NCBI GenBank assembly: GCA_008330645.1
Contig: VLTN01000053.1
Span: 1-64,000, forward strand
From: Cafeteria roenbergensis
Taxonomy: Eukaryota > Sar > Bigyra > Bicosoecida > Cafeteriaceae
Direction of reading: 5' to 3'
Length of the DNA: 64,000 nt
Shown piece after piece: positions 41,068-49,750 of the stretch. The notes beneath the pieces were generated by a model. That model saw only the letters and a list, made by a program, of their open reading frames with translations. It was not told the DNA's origin and ran no database searches. Position numbers and translations under genes: made by a program. Position 1 is the first letter of the stretch, and each line of letters begins with the position of its first letter.

Positions 41068-42586
41068 GAGGAGGACGAGGAGGACGAGGCGGTCGGTGGG
41101 GGCGGTGGCTCCATGGGGGTGGCTGCTGCAGGGCCGGCGTCCGCCCCTGACGACTCGGGGGCCGCCCCCGGCTTGACGTCGGCGCGGGGACGCTTGGCAG
41201 GTGCTGTGAGCGCCGGGGCCTCGTCCGCCGCCGGAGCGGGCTCTGCCGCTCGGCTTGCATACCGCTCCCTGCGGCGCGAGCGCGACTGGCTGGGGTCTCC
41301 CGCCGACGAGGCGAGCGTGGCAGCGGAGCCGTAGAGGTGGGACGCCTGCTCGCGCTGGCGGCGCTGCTTGCGCTCCCGGGCGCGAATCTGCTTCGCCTTC
41401 TCGTACTCGTCCGCCTCGGCCAGCGTGCGCACGCCGTTGCGGCGCCAGTGCTGGAGCTGCGCGATGCGGCGCCGGATCCGGTGCTCCTCCATGAGGCTCT
41501 CCACGAGCGTCTCGTGGTCCGCGTGCGAGTGGAAGCGGGCGAAGGGCCGGAGCATGTTGCGGATCTCGCGCTCCTCCCGGGGCCGCCGGCGCTCGTCGGC
41601 GAGGCGGGCCTTGAAATCGAGGAGCCCGCGCTCCAGCACGAAGCGCTTGCGCCGCTCCCGCTCGTCCAGCTTGGCGTTGTAGATCTCCACGACCTTGAGC
41701 TTGAGCTCGGTCTCGGTGGGGTGCTCGCCCTCCCGGAACTCCATGTCGGCCAGCATCAGCTCTGCGTCGTTGTCCCACTCCACTTCGAAGTCGCCGCGGA
41801 GCGGCAGGAACCCGCTAATGTCCGGGTCGACCACCTGGGCCGCGTGGTCGTCTGCGGCAGCTGCAGCACCCGACCCTTGCGCGCCTGCGCCCGCACCCGC
41901 GCCGCTCCCGCCGCCAGCGCTGCTGCTGGACCCGCCTGCACCGCCACGAGACTTGGACTTGGACCGCCCCCGCGAGCGCGATCGCGGCGCGGACTTGCCT
42001 CCGCGCGTGAGCAGCTCCTCGTCGGGCCCGTGCTTGGCGGCCCCCGGCGCGACGGCGGGCTCGCTTGCGACCGAGTCCGTCGGCAAGGGCGCCGAGGCGC
42101 CAGCCGCCGCGCTCAGCAGCCGCTGCTCCTGCTGCTCCTGCTGCTCCTGCTGCAGGACCTGCTTGACCACCTCGTCCGGTGCGAGCGCTGTCTGCTCGGC
42201 TGCAGCCGCGCGCTCGGCGAGCCGGGCGCTCTCGGGCAGAGGCGCCTCGGTCGAGGTCAGGTACACCTCTTCGTAGTGCTGCTTGCACTCCAGCAGGGGC
42301 TTCCCCACGTGGGAACCAATGTCCCTGCGACGGAGGATGCAACCGCGCGGCGCCGGCGGGAGGCGAGTGGGGTTCCAGCGGCCGGGCAGCAGCGACTTGC
42401 CATCACACGCCGCCTGCCTCCCGCCAGCGGAACGGAAACGCGCAAGACTCACCGCCAGTTTCCGAACCCGTACTTCTCGATGGCGTCGAGCAGGTGCAGC
42501 TCGTCTAGGGCGGACCAGCCGGGGCAGCCGGTGAACACTTGGAACCCAAGCGCTGCGGCCGCCGCCTGAGCTGGAGCGAGGCTCAT
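40491..42586 (-). CDS. TADA2: Transcriptional adaptor ADA2 (SAGA/HAT complex subunit)
   Basis: Two exons, 42586-42453 and 42324-40491, join across a GTGAGT...TCGCAG intron (phase 2) to give 655 residues. Exon 1 starts a SANT/Myb domain (GWSALDELHLLDAIEKYGFG) that continues after the splice (DIGSHVGKPLLECKQHYEEV). The ADA2-specific central region is well conserved (LPLRGDFEVEWDNDAELML, RRKRFVLERGLLDFKARL). Serine/Ala/Gly-rich linkers follow, then a C-terminal SWIRM-like helix set (LLPSQLLHIKKAVQ). ADA2 activates the Gcn5 histone acetyltransferase. The ZZ zinc finger that normally precedes the SANT domain is not found upstream before the H2B gene. Confidence 0.9.
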
Positions 42587-43165
42587 GGCAGCCGGGGTCC
42601 CGGGGCACCCAGGTGCGCGCAGCGCTGCGAAGAACCAGTCCGCGGCCCGGGGCGGGGCGAGGGCAGCAGGGCCGGGAAGCGATGGCCCGAATGTGCCAGA
42701 CAGACTCCTTGTTTACGCCCCGCCCGCCTGACGTCGTCGCTCATTTCCTGCAGTTTGATTTTTGGGACTTGCAGCGGAATTCAAGCGCGCTCTGCAAACA
42801 GACCAACTGCCGCCTCCCGCCCGCGCACACCCGCCGGCTACGTGAGTGCGCCCAGCCGCGCGCGCGCCTCTCCGCGGCGCGGAAAGGCTCGCGTGGCGCT
42901 CACCGGGGCCAGGCGCTCGCCCGGGGAGCGAAGCGCGCCGCCCGCGGCGAGCGTGCGTGTGCGGTCGTTTGAGTTGCCATCACTCAAACCGCCGCCGGCC
43001 TGCGCGCCTCGGGCCGCTGCCCGCCCGCCCCGGGCGCCGAGCCTCCGCGCTTGCGTGCGTGGCTTGCCATTCGCGCGTTGCGCTGCCCTGGCGTCGGCCT
43101 CGCCACTCTCGCTCTTCCCCCTCTCGCCCTGGCCCCCGCCGCGCGCGCATCCACTGACCTGCAGC
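42587..43165. promoter_or_regulatory. Shared upstream region of divergent ADA2 and histone H2B genes
   Basis: This 579-bp interval lies between two start codons pointing away from each other. It includes a relatively AT-rich patch near 42745-42800, unlike the surrounding sequence. I searched it for a ZZ finger exon of ADA2 and found none. Probable bidirectional promoter. Confidence 0.5.
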
Positions 43166-43812
43166 ATGGCCAAGACTCCCAGGTGAGCCCGAAAACCCGC
43201 CGCTGCCGCCGCCCCCGCGCGCCGAGGCTGCCCGTGCGCGCGTTCTGGGGCGGCTTTGGGACGCACGAATCGGGCTGCGCGGGGCATGCGGGCCAGCTGC
43301 GGGGTGGGCGCGAGAAACGGGGCGCCGGGAGGCCAACTGCCACGCAAATCCGCGGGCTCGCCACCGCCGTGAACGCCATCCGCCCTTGCCTCCCCGCGAG
43401 GCCCCAGCCCCCCTCGCCCGCGCTTTGCGACACCGACGCGCCCGCTTTGGCCTTGGTCCCGCCCACTCGCAGCAAGAAGAGCGGCAAGACCACGAAGAAG
43501 AGCGGTGACATCAAGCGCCGCCGCCGCCGTATCGAGACGTACAGCTCGTACATCTACCGCGTGCTCAAGCAGGTCCACCCCGAGATCGGTATCTCCAAGA
43601 AGGCCATGAGCATCATGAACTCCTTCGTGAACGACATCTTCGAGCGCCTGGCGCAGGAGGCCGTGCGCCTGGCCCGCTACACCAAGAAGACTACGCTCAC
43701 CAGCCGCGAGGTCCAGACCTCGGTGCGCTTGATGCTCCCGGGCGAGCTCGCCAAGCACGCCGTGTCCGAGGGCACCAAGTCGGTGACCAAGTACACCAGC
43801 CTCAACGGTTAA
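43166..43812 (+). CDS. H2B: Histone H2B
   Basis: Exon 1 (43166-43182) encodes only MAKTP plus two bases. A 290-bp intron (GTGAGC...TCGCAG) follows, and exon 2 (43473-43812) completes a 118-residue protein. The basic tail is followed by the histone fold ([19 protein letters not shown], then [18 protein letters not shown]). The C-terminal helix ends [14 protein letters not shown], containing the lysine region that is ubiquitinated in other eukaryotes. It pairs with H2A in the nucleosome. An intron-bearing histone gene suggests a polyadenylated mRNA rather than a stem-loop-type message, but that is inference. Confidence 0.96.
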
Positions 43813-44000
43813 GCGCGCGCACCGTTGCCCTGCCCCACCCCCCCTCTGCCAAGGGTGCCAGTTGCGTGATCCGTCGTCGGGCCTTTGAACTGCTTGGAAC
43901 CCGGCCAACCGTGCAAGCTCACTCGCACACCCCACTCCGGCAAGGCTGGCAACGCAAGCGCACCCCCCTCCCCCCTCCCCGGTGGTTCGGGCACAGGTCG

Positions 44001-45473
44001 CTACAGGCTGTGCGGCTTCTCGAGCCGCTCGGAGGCCGTGCAGGCCATGAACAGCGCCGCGCCGCCCGCCACCGCAGTCGCCGCCACGACCAGAACGAGC
44101 GTCACCTCGAACCACCCCCCGCGCTTCGACACGACCACCTTTGCGGCCTCCTCTGCCGCGGCAGTCCGGTCCGCGAGCGCCTGCAGCCGCTCGTCCAGCT
44201 CCTTCTCAGCGCGCCCCAGCCGCGACAGCGTCTCCTCCAGCCGCGACAGCCCCGACGCCAGCCGCTGGTTCAGCGCCTCCCCCACCGCCTCCACGCGAGT
44301 GCCCATGCGCTCCACCTCGGCCTGCAGGGCCGATACGGTCGGAGACCGGAGCACGGCTGCCGCAACCTCCGCCTCGCCGTCGGCGCCGCAGAACGGGCCG
44401 GAGGCGGCCGGGTCGGATGCCCCGCCGGCGGCGGCCGGGTCGGATGCCCCGCCGGCGGCGGCCGGGTTGGCGGCGGCGCTGCCTTGGCCGTCACCCGCCG
44501 CGGCAGCCGCCGGCGCCTCCACCTCCCGCGGAGCCGCCGTCTCGGGCGCAAACACCCTGACCCGGTCGATCTCGTGGGCGTCGGTGAGGTCGCCGGTGGA
44601 CGCGGAGGCCCCCAGGAAGAGGCCCGACGGCAACCGCAGGCCCCTCAGCACAAAGCAGTGCCGCCAGGCCCCCGCGGGGCTGCTGTCGCTCTGGCGCGGG
44701 CGCGCGGCGGGCAGCACGCTCACGGAGAGGATCCCCGAGTTCTGGGTCCGCGGCGCCCCGGGCGGGGGGCCCTCGTACTGCAGCCGCAGGGTGACCGTGC
44801 GCTCGCTCGAGGTGCCGTGCGGGTCCGTGGACCGAATGACCTCCGTGCACCCCTGCGACGCGTCCATGGCGTGCGCGTACTCGGGCGCGTTGTGGGCGTA
44901 CTCCTCCTCCGGCTGGCCGGGCTGAGGTTCCGGGAGGAACACGCCGGCGATGTACGGGAACCGGCGGCTGTGCCGCCCCGGGGCGTTGTCGAACGTGTCC
45001 AGGAACAGCCCCAGGCCCGCAAAGCGCGCGGGCATGCCAAAGTTCGGCCCCAGAGACTGGCTCCGGCCAGACGCGACCGCGTCGCCATCGAGCGGTCGCG
45101 TCGCCAGCCAAATCGCCATTCCGTCTCCCGAAAGGCTCGAGCTCTTCCCGTGCAGCAGCACGTCGATCTCCATCGACCACTCGTCCTCCATGCGGGCGGG
45201 GGTGCCGGCCTTGGACCACACCCATCCGGCCTGGCTCTGGGCGTCCTTGGTCAGGCGAAGCCGGCCCTGGTGCAGCTCCGCGTCGCCGCCCAGCCGGAAC
45301 CGAGAGAGAAGCTCCTTGTCGGATGATGCCTGCAGGTCAAGCGCAAGCTCGGGGACCTCGGTGTGGCCCGCCGCGGCCCCGCGCGCCACGGGCAAAGCCA
45401 CGCAGCTCAGCAATGCCGCAACGCCTGCAATGACGCGCCCCGCCCGGGCCGAGGAGCCCGCGATCCGCTTCAT
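44001..45473 (-). CDS. L-type (legume-like) lectin, ERGIC-53/VIP36-like cargo receptor
   Basis: The ATG at 45473 gives 490 residues and places a signal peptide first (hydrophobic VIAGVAALLSCVALPVARG). A leguminous-type lectin domain follows at about residues 40-285. Its landmarks are GDGMAIWLATRP, the calcium/sugar-binding block GLFLDTFDN, and paired cysteines in SQGCTEV and WRHCFVLRG. An Ala/Pro-rich linker with a duplicated GGASDPAA unit and a coiled coil lead to a single membrane span (VTLVLVVAATAVAGGAALF) and a short cytoplasmic tail. Such lectins ferry high-mannose glycoproteins between ER and Golgi. The tail lacks an obvious KKxx signal. The gene is divergent from the next one, 229 bp apart. 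Confidence 0.88.
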   Translation of the reverse strand: MKRIAGSSARAGRVIAGVAALLSCVALPVARGAAAGHTEVPELALDLQASSDKELLSRFRLGGDAELHQGRLRLTKDAQSQAGWVWSKAGTPARMEDEWSMEIDVLLHGKSSSLSGDGMAIWLATRPLDGDAVASGRSQSLGPNFGMPARFAGLGLFLDTFDNAPGRHSRRFPYIAGVFLPEPQPGQPEEEYAHNAPEYAHAMDASQGCTEVIRSTDPHGTSSERTVTLRLQYEGPPPGAPRTQNSGILSVSVLPAARPRQSDSSPAGAWRHCFVLRGLRLPSGLFLGASASTGDLTDAHEIDRVRVFAPETAAPREVEAPAAAAAGDGQGSAAANPAAAGGASDPAAAGGASDPAASGPFCGADGEAEVAAAVLRSPTVSALQAEVERMGTRVEAVGEALNQRLASGLSRLEETLSRLGRAEKELDERLQALADRTAAAEEAAKVVVSKRGGWFEVTLVLVVAATAVAGGAALFMACTASERLEKPHSL

Positions 45474-45702
45474 CCCCAACGGCACCGAGATGCGCGCCAG
45501 CGGCGATGCACGGATTGGGTCGGGGGTGCGGCGAGCGGCCGGCGGTCCTCTGCTGTTCTCCGCGGTCGCCGCGACGGCCGCGCGCCTGGAGCCAGGGCAG
45601 AGGCGTCCGCCCGGAAGCGCGCCCGCACACGACGGGAGCGGCCGCAGTCGGCGCTTGGGCACGCAAGCCACCTTCGCGGGCCGCCTGCTGCGTCGCCTTG
45701 CC

Positions 45703-46569
45703 ATGGCTGCTTCTCGCTGGAAGCGGAGCGAGCGCAGGGCTGCAGGGTCCAGCACAGTGACCGAGGCCGCGGCGGCTGACGCGGGGTTGCGCGCGGCGCC
45801 GCTGCCGGCCCCAGGGGGCGCTGCTGCCAGCCCCGCAGCAAGTCCAAGCGCCTCGCTGTCGCCCCTGCCTTGGCACACGCCGGGTGGCGCGTCGGGTCGC
45901 TGGGTACCCGCGCCCCTGGTCGCCTCCCGAGTGCCCGCAACGAAACTCTACTCCCTGCTCACGTGGCTGGGCAAGCTCGACCGCTTCGAGCTCGTCAAGT
46001 CCCTGCGCATGGCGTCTGCGCCCCCTGCCGTCGCTGGCGCGGAGGCTGGCAGCGCGCCGCGCAAGCTGACTCACGACGAGATCGACACTGCGGTCCGAGC
46101 GCTGGAGGACGCAGACAAGGCTGCGGAAGCATTTGACTTTGCGCGTGCGCGGGCGCAGCTTCGCCGGGTGCTGGGCATATGCCCCAACCTGCCGCTCGCC
46201 CTCTACCGGTGGGGTGCGCTGGAGCTGCTTCGGGAAGCCGCCAGGTCGCCCAAGGCCGCCTCTGGGCTGGCTGCACAGCGCGCGCCCGACGCCACGCGCG
46301 CGTTCCAAGCGGCCGTGAAGCTGGAGCCTGAAAACGAGGCCCTTCGTGCGGCCATTCAGCTGTGCATTCGCGTGGCGGCGGGAGCGCCGTGCCCCGACCG
46401 GCTGTTCGACCTGGCCGCGTTCCCCAAAAGCCCCGGGGACCTCAGCGTGCTGCTCGAGCTGGCGAGGCACCGACCGGGCATCGCACAGACCATTGCGCAG
46501 CACCGGCGCGACGACGCGGCCTCGGCGGCCGAGGCACGGAGGAGCGCGGGCGCCGAGGCCAAGGGCTGA
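45703..46569 (+). CDS. Unknown protein with TPR-like helical region
   Basis: The ATG at 45703 gives 288 residues; the frame is open further upstream across the lectin gene's antisense, which I discount. The first 100 residues are low-complexity and rich in Ala, Ser and Pro. From about residue 125, amphipathic helices resemble TPR or similar repeats (AEAFDFARARAQLRRVLGIC, later ATRAFQAAVKLEPENEALR). I see no catalytic motif, signal peptide or membrane span. It is head-to-head with the cargo lectin and 89 bp upstream of the cryptochrome. No family can be named. Confidence 0.6.
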   Translation: MAASRWKRSERRAAGSSTVTEAAAADAGLRAAPLPAPGGAAASPAASPSASLSPLPWHTPGGASGRWVPAPLVASRVPATKLYSLLTWLGKLDRFELVKSLRMASAPPAVAGAEAGSAPRKLTHDEIDTAVRALEDADKAAEAFDFARARAQLRRVLGICPNLPLALYRWGALELLREAARSPKAASGLAAQRAPDATRAFQAAVKLEPENEALRAAIQLCIRVAAGAPCPDRLFDLAAFPKSPGDLSVLLELARHRPGIAQTIAQHRRDDAASAAEARRSAGAEAKG

Positions 46570-46658
46570 CGCAAGCGCGGGCTCTGCCAGCAGCTGCAAG
46601 CGCGACTGCGCAGCTCCCTGCGCCCCAGCCCGCGGCACGCTGGCCCCGCGCGGAACGA

Positions 46659-48627
46659 ATGATGGCGCGCCGGGCAGGACGTGTCGCCGCCCCGGTGTCC
46701 AGTGGGCTCGCAGGCGCGGCAGCTGCCTCGGAGGGCCGCAGGGCTGTTGCGACTGGTGCTACGTCAGCGTCCGGCGGCACCGCGGTGGTGTGGTTCAAAG
46801 CCACAGACCTGCGCCTTCACGACCACGGCCCGCTGTCAAAGGCCCACGCGGCGCACAGCCACGTCGTTCACGTGATGTGCATCGACCCTCGCTGGTTCGG
46901 AGCGTCGCCCACGGGCTTTGCGAAAACCGGTTTTCACCGCGCGCGCTTCCTGTCCGAGTCCGTGGCTGACCTTGCCCGCTCCCTGGCCGCGCGCGGGAGC
47001 TCGCTCGTCGTTCGGGCCTCTCGCCCCGAGGTTGCCCTCCCTGCCGTGGCGGCTGCCTGCGGCGCCAGCGCCGTGTACGCGCACTCCGAGGTGTGCAGCG
47101 AGGAGCTTGCGGCCGACCGCGCCGTGCGAGCAGCGCTGCACGGGCTCCCCTCGCCTGTGCGGCTGAGCCAGTGCTGGGGAAACACCCTCCACGACGTGGC
47201 AGACCTTCCGTTCGACGCCTCGTCGGACACGCCGCAGGTGTTTTCGCAGTTCCGACGCCTCGTCGAGGCCAAGTGCAAGCCGCGCCCGCCCCTGCCGCCG
47301 CCCCCTGCGCTGCGCCCCGCCCCGCCCGGCTTTGCGGCAGGCACCTCCCCGCACGGCCTTGCCATGCTGCCCCTCGACGGCGGCGGCCCCGGCAGCCAGC
47401 CGCCCCACTCGCACGCCGCCGTCCGGCCGCTGCCCGCCTCCGCCGTTGACGCCGTGCTCGCGGGTCGCGTGCCCATGGCGTGGGAGCTCGGGTGCGCCCT
47501 GCCCCCCGGCATGGACACCTCGGCCCTCCGCCCAGTTGCCCCGCCCGCGGGCGTCGGCCTGCCGCCCGGCGTGGCCCTCGCCTCAGGCCCAGGCGCCACC
47601 TCGGGCGGGGCTGTCCCGCCGGACGCGCCCGCTGCCCCTGCCGCCCCCGCCCCAGCCCTCTCGGCCCGCCAGGTGGAGTGCGGGGGCCTCAGAGACCCCC
47701 GGTGCGCGATCCAGCTCTTCGGCGGCGAGACTGCGGCCCTGGCCCGCTTGCGGCTCTACCTGTGGGACGAGGACAGACTTCGTGAGTACAAGCAGACGCG
47801 AAACGGGATGGCGGGACAGGGCTTCTCCTCCAAGCTCAGCCCGTGGCTCGCGGTGGGGGCGCTGTCGCCGCGGCAGGTGGCGGCGGAGGTGGCGCGGTAC
47901 GAGCGGGAGCGAGTCGCGAACGAGAGCACCTACTGGCTGCTCTTCGAGCTGCTGTGGAGGGACTACTTCCGCTTCGCCTGCATCGGCTGGGGCAGCGACG
48001 TGTTCCGCCTCGCGGGCCCGAAGCGCGCGCTTGACCCCGGCAGGGGCTGGAGCAGGGACCCGGCGGTGTGGGGGCCGTGGACGCGCGCTCAGACCGGCTA
48101 CCCGCTCGTCGACGCGTGCATGCGCGAGCTGACTCAGAGCGGGTTCATGTCCAACCGGGGCCGGCAAAACGTCGCCTCGTTCCTCGCCCGGGACCTGGAG
48201 GCGGACTGGCGGGTGGGGGCGGAGTGGTTCGAGTCGCTGCTGGCGGACCACGACCCCTGCTCGAACTACGGCAACTGGACGTATGTGGCCGGTGTGGGCG
48301 CCGACCCGCGCGAGGACCGTTACTTCTCCATCCCCAAGCAGGCGCGAAACTACGACGGGCACGGCACTTTCATGCGGCTGTGGCTTCCGGAGGTCGCAGG
48401 ATTCAGCCCCGAGCAGCTGGCCCGCCCCCAGTCGATGGACCCCGGGGCCCGCGCGGCGCGGCGCTACCCCGCGCCCTGCTGCGTCCTCCTCATGGACCGC
48501 ACAGGCCGCAAGCGCGGAGGAGGGCGCGCCCCTGCAGCCGGCGGTGCGCGCGCGGGCAGGCGGGCCGGCCGCGGCCGCACCTTCCGAGGCGGCAGCGAAA
48601 CCACGCAGGCTGCACCGGCGCCTGCGG

Positions 48628-48660
<33 letters not shown>

Positions 48661-48749
48661 GCCTGCGCGTGCCTGATGCAGGGGCCGCCCAGCGAAGGCA
48701 GGCGGCCAGGCGAGGCGGAAAGCGGGGGCGAGTGCAGCACCTCGGCTGA
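46659..48749 (+). CDS. CRY-DASH: DASH-type cryptochrome/photolyase
   Basis: Single-exon gene of 696 residues. The N-terminus is basic and Ala-rich and may target an organelle. The photolyase alpha/beta domain begins at VVWFKATDLRLHDH. After a long Pro/Ala/Gly insertion (about residues 205-345), the FAD-binding helical domain carries DASH-type blocks: FSSKLSPWLAVGALSPR, YWLLFELLWRDYFRF, and GFMSNRGRQNVASFLARDL. LADHDPCSNYGNWTYVAGVG and SIPKQARNYD follow. The C-terminal tail is rich in Gly and Arg. DASH proteins bind FAD and an antenna cofactor and repair CPD lesions, mostly in single-stranded DNA; some act as blue-light regulators. Confidence 0.93.
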
Positions 48750-48999
48750 GCCGTGCGCGCGCTGCCGCTGTGCGTGCGTGCCCGCTCGTTGTGTGGGCCA
48801 GATTGCAAGTGCAGCCGCGCCGCTGCCAGTCGTTGCACGGCGGCAAGCGTGGTCACTCTCCCAGCTGTGAGCAAGGGCGCGCGTCCTCGTCCGAACGCCG
48901 CTTCCGCCGTCGGTCTGGGCGAGCGCGTATGCAGCAGAGCCGGTCCGCGGGCGCCAAACTGCTGCGCAGTTGAACACACGACCGGAGCGGCCGGCCGCA
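48750..48999. other. Short intergenic region
   Basis: These 250 bp lie between the cryptochrome and the LYR protein gene on the same strand. Nothing specific was seen. It presumably contains the LYR gene promoter. Confidence 0.4.
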
Positions 49000-49233
49000 A
49001 TGCACCCGCTCGTTCGGGACCTATACAAGCGGTTTCTGGTCGCTGGGAGGGACTACCCGCAGGGGCTGGATGTGGTGCGGCGCCGGGCCAAGCTGGCTTT
49101 CCAGGAGAACGCCCACCTGACTGACGAGGTTGCCATCAAGCGCGCCGTGGCCAAGGGCCGGTACTGGGTTCGGGAGATCCACGCGACCCACGCGCTACAC
49201 AAGTACCGGTCGATCAAGAAGCGGTACTACTGA
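49000..49233 (+). CDS. ETFRF1: LYR-motif protein, LYRM5/ETFRF1-like
   Basis: A small 77-residue protein. The first helix has the LYK variant of the LYR motif (VRDLYKRFLVAGRDYPQG). It is followed by the Complex1_LYR pattern with basic RRRAKLAF and the highly typical C-terminus HKYRSIKKRYY, which resembles LYRM5 (ETFRF1). That protein acts in the mitochondrial matrix with the acyl carrier protein and regulates electron transfer flavoprotein. I chose the ATG at 49000 because it starts the conserved helix directly. Other short LYR proteins are possible, but the C-terminal signature favours this one. Confidence 0.82.
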   Translation: MHPLVRDLYKRFLVAGRDYPQGLDVVRRRAKLAFQENAHLTDEVAIKRAVAKGRYWVREIHATHALHKYRSIKKRYY

Positions 49234-49750
49234 GACTCCGTGCCTGGTGAGGGCTGGGGCAGGGCAAGGGATGACGCACGCGCTCTTGGCAGGCGCGTTC
49301 CATCCGCGCAGCAGCCATTTGGAACGGCCAACGTTGCAAGTCTGAGGCACTGTGCCCGTTGTGGGGCCTGCACCGTCGACCAGGTGCTCCACTTTCAGCT
49401 GCTCGGCCCTCATTGGGAGGGCCTTGGCATGGCGTTGGGCTCTGGACTGCAGACGTTGGGAATCGCCGCTGCGCCCCGCCCCGCACAGACAATCGCTTTG
49501 GCCTTGCTGCTCGGATGCCTGCGTGTGTTTGCCGAGATGCGTCGTTTGCGTCCGGTGAAATCTTGCATCGGAACCGCGTGTGCTCGCGGAAGCGGGGCTG
49601 TGGGGCGAGGAGGAGGGGGGCAGAGGGCTTGCAGTTGCATCCATCGCGCTCAATCGCCGCCTCCGCCTGGGCTAGGGACGATTGAATCGGCCTGGCAACG
49701 ACACCAAACGGCGTCCAAAGGTTCACGCACCGCGCCCTCGCGCGTGGCGC
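49234..49750. other. Convergent intergenic region
   Basis: This stretch of about 520 bp lies between the 3' ends of the LYR protein and the lipase. Base composition is less GC-rich than the neighbouring genes. Open frames here have no conserved features. I see no RNA gene. Confidence 0.45.
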
